Assembly (NCBI GenBank): GCA_964019055.1
Contig: OZ025206.1
Coordinates: 22,627,578-22,691,577 of the forward strand
Direction of reading: 5' to 3'
Length of the DNA: 64,000 nt
Source of the DNA: Anthopleura xanthogrammica
Taxonomy: Eukaryota > Cnidaria > Anthozoa > Actiniaria > Actiniidae
Part shown: positions 57,644-64,000 of the stretch, in pieces
Numbering within the stretch: the stretch's first letter is position 1
How the letters are laid out: each line of letters begins with the position of its first letter
Notes under the pieces: generated by a model
Seen by the model: only the letters and a program-made list of their open reading frames with translations
Told to the model about the DNA's origin: nothing
Database searches by the model: none
Translations under genes and position numbers: made by a program

Positions 57644-59348
57644 ACTATGCCCTTTCCTTCCTTCCCTATTCTTCATTTACCTCCTCTCTCCCCCTCGAGG
57701 TGTTTTTTCTACAACCTTATGTAGCCCATACAACATGATTAACCTTTGTATTTACTTTGCAGACGCTATGTCATGAACAAAGACACCAATACTGACAAAC
57801 AAGACCTATCAGCACTGGTCACTTGTTCAAGACCTGAGATGGGCGTGGTTACTGATGTCTTATCCGTCATTTTAAGGTAAGGTGAAACCTAGATCATGGT
57901 GGAGCATCTCTCTGTCTACCGGGCTTCCTGCGGTAAAGAAACGAGAGGGATGGGTAATCACTTGGTTGGCAATAATTTCCAATATACTCTATTGTTTTTC
58001 TCCATTCAGGGGGCTTTTATACGATGAGAGTTTCCACAAAAGTTTAAAGGAGCTTTCAAACGAACCCGTGCCGTACTTCCGTCAGTTGTGCGAGACTCCC
58101 TTTACCTACAACGAACCGACCTCTAGACCTTCCTCTCCTGAGAGCAGTGATAAAGACGAAGCAGCCAAACCCGAAAAAGAAACGGTGTTCTCTAGAAAGG
58201 TATGGCCAATAATGACCTAATAAGCTTAATAGCCGATGCGTATGAGCGCGAAATTATAGCACAAAGCAGGATTGGAAAGTGAGTTCTTACGCTTTTTTGG
58301 CTCCTCTAAAAATTCATCTGACAATTTTTCCTTCAACATTTTCTATGAAAATAAAACGATTTCAGCAGACGAAAATAATATAGTCATTTTTTTTCTGATA
58401 GTTCCTTTGAATTCCCTGTTACATTCAAAAAAAACTCACTTTCCCAGAGTGCTTTGCTTTGTCAATCTTTGAGTTAGCCGTCATGCCCTGACTTTGATGT
58501 AACTGGGACTTTTAATTTAGTTACAGAAAACTCGATGGTTTTCTAAAATAAAATGTCTTTTTTCAATTGCAACAGGATACAGAAATGCTACCCATAAGTA
58601 CTAGCTACGAATTGGACGACAGAGCCATTATTAAGACCCACGAGATTGTACAAAGATCAGGCTCGTCTTTGTCTGTGGTAGAGCATCTAAAAGACCAACA
58701 CTTGGATCCGGAATGGAAATCGTCACAGAGACAAAAGGCTCGAAGGTAAAGCCTTATTAACGAAGACTCAAATACCTCTCCTTCTTTACCAGAAACCCAT
58801 ATGAGAAATGGTCCTACCCCTTTGGCAATTTCCACTAAACTATACGGTCGAACCTCCACTAACGGCCACCTCTACCCAACGGCCAGGAAATTTTGTCCCG
58901 ACGTTGGTCGTTGTGTAGAGGTTCAGAGCGCACATTTTATTGGAATTATTTTATGATTCTTTTTCATAGTACCAGCCAATCATAGCGCGCATATAGGTAA
59001 CTCAGGCCTTTCTTGTCGGGCTTTCTGTTGCTAACGGGAAAGAGGGAGACAGGCCAAGGAAAGGTTATCCTCTTGCCCGCCCTCAACCTCCAAGTGGACA
59101 CAGGTAGTCCACTAATCAGTAGAGTAATAAAATGGTGCAGAATGTTCTTTCTGTTACTTCTTAGTAATCTGTAAATACTTTTGTTTCTATTCAGCTTCCC
59201 AGAATGTCAGTCACTAATCGAAGCAGTGCTCGAAAACACCCTTCATAATATTGTAACCGAAGCAAGTCGAGCGGAGGTGAATCTGTGTGCCCGCCCGCGA
59301 GTCATCGCGTTACCACCCAGTAGATTACAACGCAGGACTCCAAAATGA
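38528..59348 (+). CDS. CFAP65: Cilia- and flagella-associated protein 65 (CCDC108), complete, 1,761 residues
   Basis: CFAP65 is an axoneme-associated protein of motile cilia and sperm flagella, rich in ASH/MSP-type Ig-like domains. Coding exons: 38528-38694, 38994-39096, 39182-39217, 39295-39425, 39932-40046, 40558-40648, 41042-41187, 41423-41536, 41706-41814, 42134-42249, 42494-42643, 42995-43049, 43222-43295, 43486-43554, 44074-44169, 44480-44563, 44930-44984, 45076-45161, 45311-45364, 45490-45562, 45948-46012, 46337-46440, 46579-46627, 46995-47084, 47225-47278, 47775-47860, 48336-48420, 48740-48828, 48962-49025, 49485-49650, 49795-49923, 50602-50761, 51053-51121, 51530-51658, 51973-52057, 52350-52441, 52951-53017, 53637-53825, 54245-54358, 54929-55084, 55746-55889, 56536-56595, 56671-56727, 57056-57486, 57763-57876, 58010-58199, 58576-58745, 59195-59348. 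The total is 5,286 nt with phases closing. Matches to human CFAP65 include [44 protein letters not shown] and the end RPRVIALPP. The start ATG follows a probable 5'UTR acceptor near 38503. Confidence 0.95.
38885..38957. repeat. Short inverted repeat in CFAP65 intron 1
   Basis: The arm gcaagcagaagtacaggga is mirrored imperfectly by cttgtatttctgcttatgc. Probably a degraded MITE. Confidence 0.5.
39670..39872. mobile_element. MITE family I, copy 1
   Basis: The ends cacaacacgtaaaggttaat...gaccacattt and aaatgtggtcacctttgcac pair, and an inner arm caggctttttggtgccaaa is mirrored by cgaaaagccagtgc. It ends 60 bp before CFAP65 exon 39932. Confidence 0.8.
40233..40421. mobile_element. MITE family I, copy 2
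   Basis: The ends cacgacacgcaaaagtatga and tcatacttttgcgcgtcac pair; the inner arms caggctttttgctgcaaa and acaaaagccagtgc match copy 1. It lies about 190 bp behind exon 39932-40046, so the two copies bracket that exon. Confidence 0.85.
41925..42130. repeat. (CATT)n/(CATC)n microsatellite-like tract
   Basis: Imperfect CATT/CATC tetranucleotides interrupted by AT-rich sequence in the intron before CFAP65 exon 42134. Confidence 0.8.
43726..43985 (+). mobile_element. tRNA-derived SINE, family B, near full length
   Basis: Head (ggtggtgtatttgggagagcac...ccaggttcgagtcccgc) with a canonical B-box, body tgtcatatgcgagtagatga, tail gatgagtagctgctctgtgg...ccactgctaaatccc. Same strand as CFAP65. Confidence 0.88.
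44384..44440. repeat. (TTTG)n and poly-T tract
   Basis: Four to five TTTG units followed by T runs in a CFAP65 intron. Confidence 0.9.
45185..45277. repeat. (TTCG)n then (TTCA)n microsatellite
   Basis: About twelve TTCG/TTTG units followed by about nine TTCA units between CFAP65 exons 45161 and 45311. Confidence 0.97.
46150..46292 (-). mobile_element. tRNA-derived SINE, family C
   Basis: Minus strand reads gcataactcagttggttagtgc (A-box), then tacatggttcgatcctcagg (B-box), spaced as in a tRNA, followed by an unrelated tail. The anticodon region does not allow a safe isotype call and the flanks lack tRNA gene features. Confidence 0.65.
46690..46962. mobile_element. MITE-like element with GGGGCGTAGCCAGGATTTT ends and G-tract
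   Basis: The left end caggggcgtagccaggattt pairs with the right end aaaatcctacacccctg. The interior has a run of about 16 G, a poly-A tract and CCCCCC near the right arm. Confidence 0.75.
47455..47700. mobile_element. MITE family J, copy 1
   Basis: The arm ttttggtggacgtcattcaa...tttccatgaca is mirrored by tgtcatggaaacgcc...ttgattgacgtccactaaaa. Related copies are at 52645-52857 and 53091-53297. Confidence 0.8.
47980..48252. mobile_element. MITE family D, copy 2
   Basis: The ends ggtgcggttacacggagcaa and ttgctccatgtaatggcacc pair. The interior follows the same order of GCAACTTGTC, GTGTAACCTAGAGTGCA and GCGAAAAGTAGAATTCG words as 9143-9417. Confidence 0.88.
48585..48695. repeat. Inverted repeat in CFAP65 intron
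   Basis: The arm gtatatacttcatgttagtcaac is mirrored by gttgattaacatgaagtata; inner gtttcccatctcat and gacgggagactat also pair loosely. Confidence 0.65.
49247..49420. mobile_element. CACGG-rich MITE family, copy 2
   Basis: The left end tagagcagttttagtttaac, a centre of CCGTGCCGTG motifs and the right end acacgaaatctgctctatg mirror the copy at 492. Confidence 0.8.
49985..50375 (-). mobile_element. Composite SINE-A interrupted by a MITE of family E
   Basis: One 57-bp unit (plus strand ctgaaacaacctctaggctg...cacggctaattcac) and the reversed SINE-A body (gtttgttaggttttgcggag...ctacccacatgtgatg) are separated by a family-E element at about 50062-50240, so the family-E insertion is younger. Confidence 0.8.
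50062..50240. mobile_element. MITE family E, copy 3 (nested)
   Basis: The ends ttggcgtaatgttttcccct and gaaatgggaaaatattaggc close the palindrome, and the arm attctcaagagaatgacacg is identical in kind to 11876. Confidence 0.82.
50390..50545. mobile_element. CACGG-rich MITE family, copy 3
   Basis: The ends tagagcagatgttgtatgag and catatgaaaattactcta pair around a centre of cacggcacggtcacggcaag motifs. Confidence 0.8.
51136..51490 (-). mobile_element. Composite SINE-A with about four 57-bp units
   Basis: Four plus-strand units (gaaacaaccyctggggtgat...agtcagggca), the last three nearly identical to each other, are followed by a reversed SINE-A head (gttgagtccaggaatggaac...gtgagaggcgagtgtact). 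The near-identity points to recent local expansion. Confidence 0.9.
51755..51905. mobile_element. Palindromic element in CFAP65 intron
   Basis: The arm gtggtttcccgtggatatctc...cactagtattttc is mirrored loosely by gtatactagaaac...gagtcgtgggatatcccacgg-type sequence; ttatatacactcgcctaaaggctcgtgtgtata forms the tip. Confidence 0.6.
52645..52857. mobile_element. MITE family J, copy 2
   Basis: The outer ends agcgcttcccaatcacgcgc and gcgcaagtggttggaaagcgc pair, and the inner ttttggtggacgtcaatcaa pairs with ttgattgatgtctaccaaaa. Confidence 0.85.
53091..53297. mobile_element. MITE family J, copy 3
   Basis: Shares gtgttttccgacaatgtcat and gaaacactttgattgacg with copy 2; the outer ends are more diverged. 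Confidence 0.7.
54436..54942. mobile_element. 473-bp insertion flanked by a perfect 17-bp duplication
   Basis: The 17-mer taggtcgacattcctat occurs at 54436-54452 and 54926-54942. The inserted 54453-54925 begins with family-H-like sequence (tagaccccttgcagcacgtc) and contains caatttggaggacaaaac and ttttgttttgtcctcc. Long target duplications of this size are typical of target-primed retrotransposition; the source element was not identified. The right 17-mer includes the acceptor AG and the first bases of CFAP65 exon 54929. Confidence 0.8.
55190..55330. mobile_element. Possible diverged CACGG/CCGTGACCGTG element
   Basis: Repeated cgtgaccgtgaccgtaaccg words lie between tttttcgtgtgagtggg and attcacacgaaaac, which pair. 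Resembles the CACGG-rich family but is more degraded. Confidence 0.5.
55985..56470. repeat. Four-copy tandem repeat, about 121-bp unit
   Basis: Each unit contains ggacccacccttcttaaggg, accccacccctcccccggtg, tacctaacattgctgctatt and atagtatggatctgactccc in this order. Four units fill most of the intron between CFAP65 exons 55889 and 56536. Confidence 0.95.
56824..56969. mobile_element. MITE family E, copy 4
   Basis: Complete palindrome from agcttgggcgtagtattttg to gaaatgttacacccaagct, with the inner arms catttcagaccacgtgtcat and gatacgtggtctgaaatggg. Confidence 0.88.
57600..57640. repeat. (TCTG)n microsatellite
   Basis: About nine perfect TCTG units in the intron between CFAP65 exons 57486 and 57763. 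Confidence 0.97.
58468..58505 (+). repeat. Solitary fragment of the 57-bp unit
   Basis: Reads ctttgagttagccgtcatgc then cctgactttgatgt, matching the core of the 57-bp unit without a neighbouring SINE head. Confidence 0.65.
58850..58926. mobile_element. MITE family F, copy 2
   Basis: Left cggtcgaacctccactaacg, centre aggaaattttgtcccgacgt, right gttgtgtagaggttc. Inside a CFAP65 intron. Confidence 0.8.
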
Positions 59349-59592
59349 TGCTAAATTATTATTCGACTCTTAATTCTAATGTATATAAGTTATTTAACAC
59401 ACGTTTTGATCAACATTACTAGCTGTGTTATTGGCTTTTGATCACTGTATGAGGCTTCAACTGTTGAATTCAAAAAAAGTTATATATATATTTTTAACAA
59501 ACATCAAAAAAGACCACCTTTAATAAGCAGTTCTTTCTTGGTGGATGTTTTGAGATTCTGTGCATTGGTGTAAACAAGTACGTAAGTGTGTA

Positions 59593-59598
59593 AATAAA
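59593..59598 (+). other. Poly(A) signal of CFAP65
   Basis: A canonical AATAAA (gtgtaaataaagaaca) 245 nt past the CFAP65 stop, followed by a T/G-rich stretch (cgtttgttttgttgct) that fits a downstream element. Confidence 0.65.
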
Positions 59599-59649
59599 GA
59601 ACATTTGTTAGTTTTCATTATAGTCGTTTGTTTTGTTGCTAACTAGACT

Positions 59650-60775
59650 GTGTGCGCAAACAAACTTTGTCTTTGTCCAAACATAGCTATGGTCTAAATC
59701 ACAGCGCGCGCAAATTCTAAACCAGACTAGGTGTTTGTCTGAGTCGCAGAGCGCGCGGGATCTAAACAACACTGAGCGTGCATGTCTGCTCTTTGTCTGA
59801 ATCACAGAGCGCGCGGATTCTAAAATAAGACTGAGTGTGCGTGTCTGGTATTTGTCTCAATCACAGAGCGCGCGGATTCTAAAGCAAGACTGAGTGTGCA
59901 TGTCTGGTCTTTGTCTGAATCACAGAGCGCGCGGATTCTAAAACAAAACTGAGTGTGCGTGTCTGGTATTTGTCTCAATCACAGAGCGCGCGGATTCTAA
60001 AGCAAGACTGAGTGTGCATGTCTGGTATTTGTCTGAATCACAGAGCGCGCGGATTCTAAAACAAGACTGAGAGTACGTGTCTGGTATTTGTCTGAATCAC
60101 AGAGCGTGCGGATCCTAAACAAGACTGAGCGTGCATGTCTGGTCTTTGTCTGAAACACAGAGCGCGCGGATTCTAAAACAAGACTGAGCGTGCGTGTCTG
60201 GTCTTTGTCTGAATAACAAAGCGCGGATTCTAAAACAAGACTGAGCGTGCGTGTCTGGTCGTTGTCTGAATCACAAAGCGCGGATTTTAAAACAAGACTG
60301 AGCGTGCGTGTCTGCTCTTTGTCGGAGTCGCAGAGCGCGCGGGATCTAAACAAGATTGAGCGTGCATGTCTGGTCTTTGTCTGAGTCGCAGAGCGCGCGG
60401 ATTCTAAACAAGACTGAGCGTGCATGTCTGGTCTTTGTCTGAGACGCAGAGCGCGCGGATTCAAAAACTAGACTGAGCGTGCATGTCTGGTCTTTGTGTG
60501 AGTCGCAGAGCGCGCGGATTCTAAAACAAGACTGAGCGTGCATGTCTGGTCTTTGTTTGAGTCGCAGAGCGTGCGGATCCTAAACAAGACTGAGCGTGCA
60601 TGTCTGGTCTTTGTTTGAGTCGCAGAGCGTGCGGATCCTAAACAAGACTGAGCGTGCATGTGTGGTCTTTGTCTGAGTCGCAGAGCGCGCGGATTCTAAA
60701 CAAGACTGAGCGCGCATGTCTGCTTTTTGTCTGAAAAGCCGAGCGCGCGGATTCTAAACAAGACTGAGCTCGCAG
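59650..60775. repeat. 58-60-bp CpG-rich minisatellite, about 19 units
   Basis: The unit reads roughly ctggtctttgtctgagtcgc, agagcgcgcggattctaaac, aagactgagcgtgcatgt. Units differ at few positions and by one or two A in the AAAAC run. GCGCGC words recur at each period. Several antisense frames stay open and spell about 20-residue repeats (HARSVLF, ALCDSDKDQT); these are not genes. Confidence 0.97.
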
Positions 60776-61049
60776 TGCTGGCCAAGAGAAACGCAGGCTC
60801 TGGGGACGAGATTGCCATTCATTGCTGCACCGCGTGAGGGAAGAGATGTTTGAGATTGAGTAGAGCCGTTTTAATTTAGCCACTTTAGGTGGGCGTACGA
60901 TACCATATGTCCACCTATATTTCAACTTTATCTCGTAATCAAAAACTCAAAAATTCTTGTTAGATGTAGAAAGATTTACTACTGCCGAATAAATACAAAC
61001 GCATTCAAGAGAAAATATATTTTAAGAAAATTAATAGAGTACAAAGACT

Positions 61050-61193
61050 AGAGTGCAAACAATATATCCGTGAAATATGAATTAGTACATAGCACAAAGT
61101 AGTGCTAATTAAACAATAGAAAACAATAGAATTTGCAAAAATTTTACTATTTAGTAATAACTAATGTTTCACGGATATACTGTTTGCACTCTA
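61050..61193. mobile_element. MITE-like inverted repeat
   Basis: The arm tagagtgcaaacaatatatccgtgaaa-type is mirrored by tttcacggatatactgtttgc...actcta about 90 bp later. The surroundings are rich in TAGTACTAA/TAGTGCTAA words that may be a second degenerate repeat (to about 61290). Confidence 0.7.
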
Positions 61194-61784
61194 AAAGCAT
61201 GCTACCTAAATAGTACTAAATAGTGCTAAATGTATTTCCTATTGTTTAATTAGTGCCATTCAGTCCTAATTAGTACTAGTTGTTTCATGGGTTTTGTGCG
61301 AACAGTCTAGAACTCTGTTTGTCTCAATTTATTTTAGTTCACTACAACTGAAGTCGTGTGTCTTCCGATTTGATTAGTCTAATAAAACAGTTCACTGGTA
61401 TAAAACGTGTAAAATATTTTTATACTTGAATATCATATCACGGTTCATATTTTCTATGAAATAGACTAGTTTCTAGATGCACTATTTACTAAATAGTAAA
61501 ACTGTTACACACTGTTCTACACTACCTTGAGTTCATAAATACAATAATTATTATTCAGCAGTCTGGTATTTCTTAGGAAGAATAAACTCTTCAAAAATGA
61601 TATCATAATATACATCCGATATTGTAAATATTTATTATCTTTTTACTGTGTTTAACTGTGTTTTACTGTGTATAATAAAATAATTATTGTGATTGTGCGT
61701 AAATAGGCTTTCAAACGCCTTTCAAATGTCTTCCAAAGAAGATTAAGAATGGGCCATTTGCATCATCTACCAAAGCAATGCATT

Positions 61785-61915
61785 CTGGGACTGTTCTCTC
61801 AATCAAATCAACACCAAACCAACAACGTCATGGGTTATTGGTCTTTTGTTTGGTGTTATTTGATTGAGATAACAGTCATAGAAAGCAATATCACTCTATG
61901 CAAACAGCCTTTTTG
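61785..61915. mobile_element. Inverted-repeat element with CAACACCAAACCAA arm
   Basis: The arm tctcaatcaaatcaacacca pairs with tggtgttatttgattgaga across an 18-bp centre (aaccaacaacgtcatggg region). A MITE-like hairpin. Confidence 0.7.
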
Positions 61916-62306
61916 AGAATATTAATTAATAATAATAAACGTTTATAAACTATATTCACGTCTCAAATTTCTAGCCTGATAGAGACTCATAGTTATTCAA
62001 TATTTAATCTTATCATTTGGCCAAAAGTAGCCATTTAGATTAATTCAAATTACTTTAACTCACCATTCCCCTTATTACATCTAAATACCACTACCACCAG
62101 AATCCTCTTCAAATTATTTTTTTTATATAAGTATTTGAACCCCTTTGGAAGTCGCAAGATAATGGTGTTAATTAGGCCAACAAAAGAACTATGAAAAGTA
62201 TTCTGGTAGTACAGGTATCAAGCATAGTCAGAGGAATTGAGAATTCCATTTCTTAGACCCCAAAAACGTTATCTTTACATTCTAATTGATTAAAATTAAT
62301 TGTCCA

Positions 62307-64000
62307 TTAAAGTTTTGAAGGTAAAATAATATTCTTCTTGCCATTTGTGAATTTCACTCCAGGCCGATCCTTCATTACCTTTTCCAAAGCAATACATATG
62401 TACTCCAGATACCACAAGGGAACTTTCTTATGGACGGGCAAGTACAAAACATGATTGATAAGGTATTCTGCATTGTATGGATATAGAATATCTTTGGAAT
62501 TCTTTGTAGTAGTCTTGGTAGTCTGAGGATCTTTTTCTTTTGCAACATACATGGCAGGTGAGGTATAACTCGCTGGTGAATTTGCAGCCGATAAGTTTTG
62601 CTGAGTTACAGTGCTGGTCAAGAATGTTTTGCAATAGTTTGGACTTGAAAATGACTGACTTACGCCAGCTGCCACTTCTGGTGAGGTACTGAATTCATTT
62701 TGTACAGGGCAATCTTGAGGTGACAAATGCTTTTTCATAAACTTTTTCTCGCCATCTTGGTCTGTACTGGTATGTGTAGCTTCCTTAGTGGTAGGGGTTT
62801 TGTAGACTGTGCGTAACTGTGTGGCACCTTGGTATGATATTAGTCCTTCTTTTGCAAGGGCTTGTACGACTTCAGAGGGATTATCCTTAAAAAGTTAAAA
62901 GTTACAAATGTTAGCCAAAAAATATACAGTGGAACCTCCACTAACAGCCACCTCTACCTAATGGCAAGGGAAGCACAGTTGGCATAGTGGTTAGAGTGCT
63001 TGCCTCTCACCAAGGTGACCCAAGTTTGAGTCCCGCCAGGCTCAGTGTTGTATGTGAGTAGAGTTTCTAGTTGGTTCTTTCCTGTGCTTCGAGGGTTTTT
63101 CTCCGGGTTCTCCAGTTTTCCTCCCTCCACAAAAATCAACTTCTAAATTCCAATTCCATCATGGAATGAGGGCCACAGGTTTGTTAGCCACTGGCTATTT
63201 AGTGCTACCCTCGTAAAAACAAGGAATGTTTTTTTTTTTGAATTTTTTTCTTGGTTACCACTGAGTTTATACATATACTGTAACTGAAACCTCTCCACAA
63301 TGGCCACCTCTCTACAACGGCCACAAAATTTTGTTCCAACTTTGGTCATTTTGCAGAGGTTTGACTGCATTTTTGACCAGCAGCAGAGAAAAACCAAATT
63401 CCAATAGGAAACCCACTGGCAAAATATTAAAAATTGCAGAAATACACATTAAATATTTATCTTTGCATATCAATAGAAATCCATAAACTTACAACAACAA
63501 TTGGAAACAGCCAGTAGTTGACAATATGTGACTTCCTCCCAGGCATGAAGACATTCTCTGGCAAATTTTCTGCCACAAAGTCACCCTTCATTTTAGCAAT
63601 GTCAAATTCTCTTTCATTCACGTTTGACAAAACGTCAAACATGACTTTTAGTAAAGCAGCTGAAGGCTGAAGGCGTAGCTGAGGCAGGATTTGACCTGGA
63701 TATCCTCTTAAAAAGGAAATAAACATCTCTTTAAACTCAGTCTCCCAGCCAAGCAAACTCATGAGTTTGACAAAGCTCCACTGTACATAGCAACTTTTTA
63801 ATACCAAAGTTATAGCAGAGTATTTCAACAACTTCCTAAAGAAAAAACTGTGGTTTTGAACAGGATATGATTCCAGTTTGGCTCTCATCTTTCTTAAAAG
63901 TTCAGTGTTCTTGACGTGTACGATTGCTCCACCCAAACAAGTGGAATGCTTAATCAGTCCAAAGCTAAACAAAATGAGGTCAGAACTTTCATGTCCTTTC
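62307..64000 (-). CDS. DegT/DnrJ/EryC1-type PLP-dependent aminotransferase, C-terminal part; cut by window edge
   Basis: Two exons are visible: 64000(edge)-63493 and 62885-62307, joined in phase 0 (GT donor at 63492, AG acceptor before 62885). The segment FSFGLIKHSTCLGGAI matches the internal-aldimine motif of the DegT/DnrJ/EryC1/StrS sugar aminotransferases (FSFxxxKxxTxxxGG); the putative Schiff-base lysine codon is at 63949-63951. The end, with HVLYLPVHKKVPLWYLEYICIAL, fits the C-terminal small domain of the family, which has LP-hydrophobic motifs there. Between them lies a divergent helical stretch and a Ser/Thr/Pro-rich segment of about 100 residues that typical bacterial members lack. 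The family transfers an amino group to keto-sugars or similar carbonyl substrates; the substrate here is unknown. The gene may be an animal-lineage acquisition from bacteria, but the introns show it is settled in a eukaryotic genome. The N-terminal part is off the right edge. Confidence 0.75.
62930..63240 (+). mobile_element. SINE family B inserted beside a half copy of MITE family F
   Basis: 62930-62966 is the left half of a family-F element (gtggaacctccactaacagc). It breaks off at ctaatggcaa, where a full SINE-B starts (cagttggcatagtggttag, B-box gtttgagtcccgcc) and ends in a poly-T-rich tail at about 63240. Confidence 0.8.
63279..63371. mobile_element. MITE family F, copy 3
   Basis: actgtaactgaaacctctcc at the left, aaaattttgttccaactttg centre, cagaggtttgactgca at the right. 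Complete but diverged; lies in the visible intron of the aminotransferase gene. Confidence 0.75.

Larger units (their letters stand above)
59349..62306. other. Intergenic region between CFAP65 and the convergent aminotransferase gene
   Basis: No coding exon is supported. It holds a CFAP65 poly(A) signal, a 1.1-kb minisatellite, and two inverted-repeat elements near 61.05-61.19 and 61.79-61.87 kb. The rest (60900-61040, 61200-61760, 61920-62300) is AT-rich with no recognisable feature. Confidence 0.75.

Noticed and set aside
59997..60925. Minus-strand frames of up to 155 codons with HARSVLF repeats
   Set aside because: Produced by the 60-bp form of the minisatellite; no start context, no codon bias, and flanked by intergenic sequence.

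Overview
The window looks like nuclear DNA of a marine invertebrate animal. I infer an anthozoan cnidarian (coral or anemone) from the compact GT-AG intron-exon structure, the animal gene set and the load of tRNA-derived SINEs and small inverted-repeat elements. The species cannot be fixed from the sequence alone. Exons were joined by eye from splice signals and conserved protein motifs, and in every multi-exon gene the codon phases close exactly.

Layout: (1) 1247-9882, plus strand: the last 17 coding exons of DNAJC13/RME-8, an endosomal J-protein; its 5' part lies left of the window. (2) 12477-25981, minus strand: an 18-exon, 1,646-residue gene joining an AGC-type kinase fold without catalytic residues (pseudokinase), a long disordered region, a Cys4 motif and a Dbl-homology plus PH RhoGEF module. 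This is the most unusual gene here. (3) 28890-35987, minus: complete actin-related protein 3 (ARP3) in 16 exons, 418 residues. (4) 36395-37651, minus: a single-exon 418-residue protein that I do not recognise. (5) 38528-59348, plus: complete CFAP65 (CCDC108), 48 coding exons, 1,761 residues, a motile-cilium/sperm-flagellum protein. (6) 62307-64000, minus: the C-terminal part of a DegT/DnrJ-type PLP-dependent sugar aminotransferase, cut by the right edge.

Introns and intergenic DNA are packed with small mobile elements. The most distinctive is a composite element made of a tRNA-derived SINE followed by a body built from a 57-bp tandem unit whose copy number differs between loci (about 1 to 7). 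At least eight further families of short palindromic or inverted-repeat elements (MITE-like) recur in the window, and in one place an element of one family sits inside another. Minisatellites lie behind CFAP65 (58-60 bp unit, about 1.1 kb), in a CFAP65 intron (about 121 bp unit) and against a splice acceptor of the RhoGEF gene. An insertion near 54.45-54.93 kb is flanked by a perfect 17-bp duplication that copied the splice acceptor of CFAP65 coding exon 40.

Functional themes: ARP3 and the RhoGEF-like gene both point to actin control, and RME-8 acts with the WASH/Arp2/3 system on endosomes. CFAP65 belongs to the axoneme and lies head to head with the unrecognised gene at 36.4-37.7 kb. Whether this neighbourhood means anything beyond chance cannot be judged from one window.
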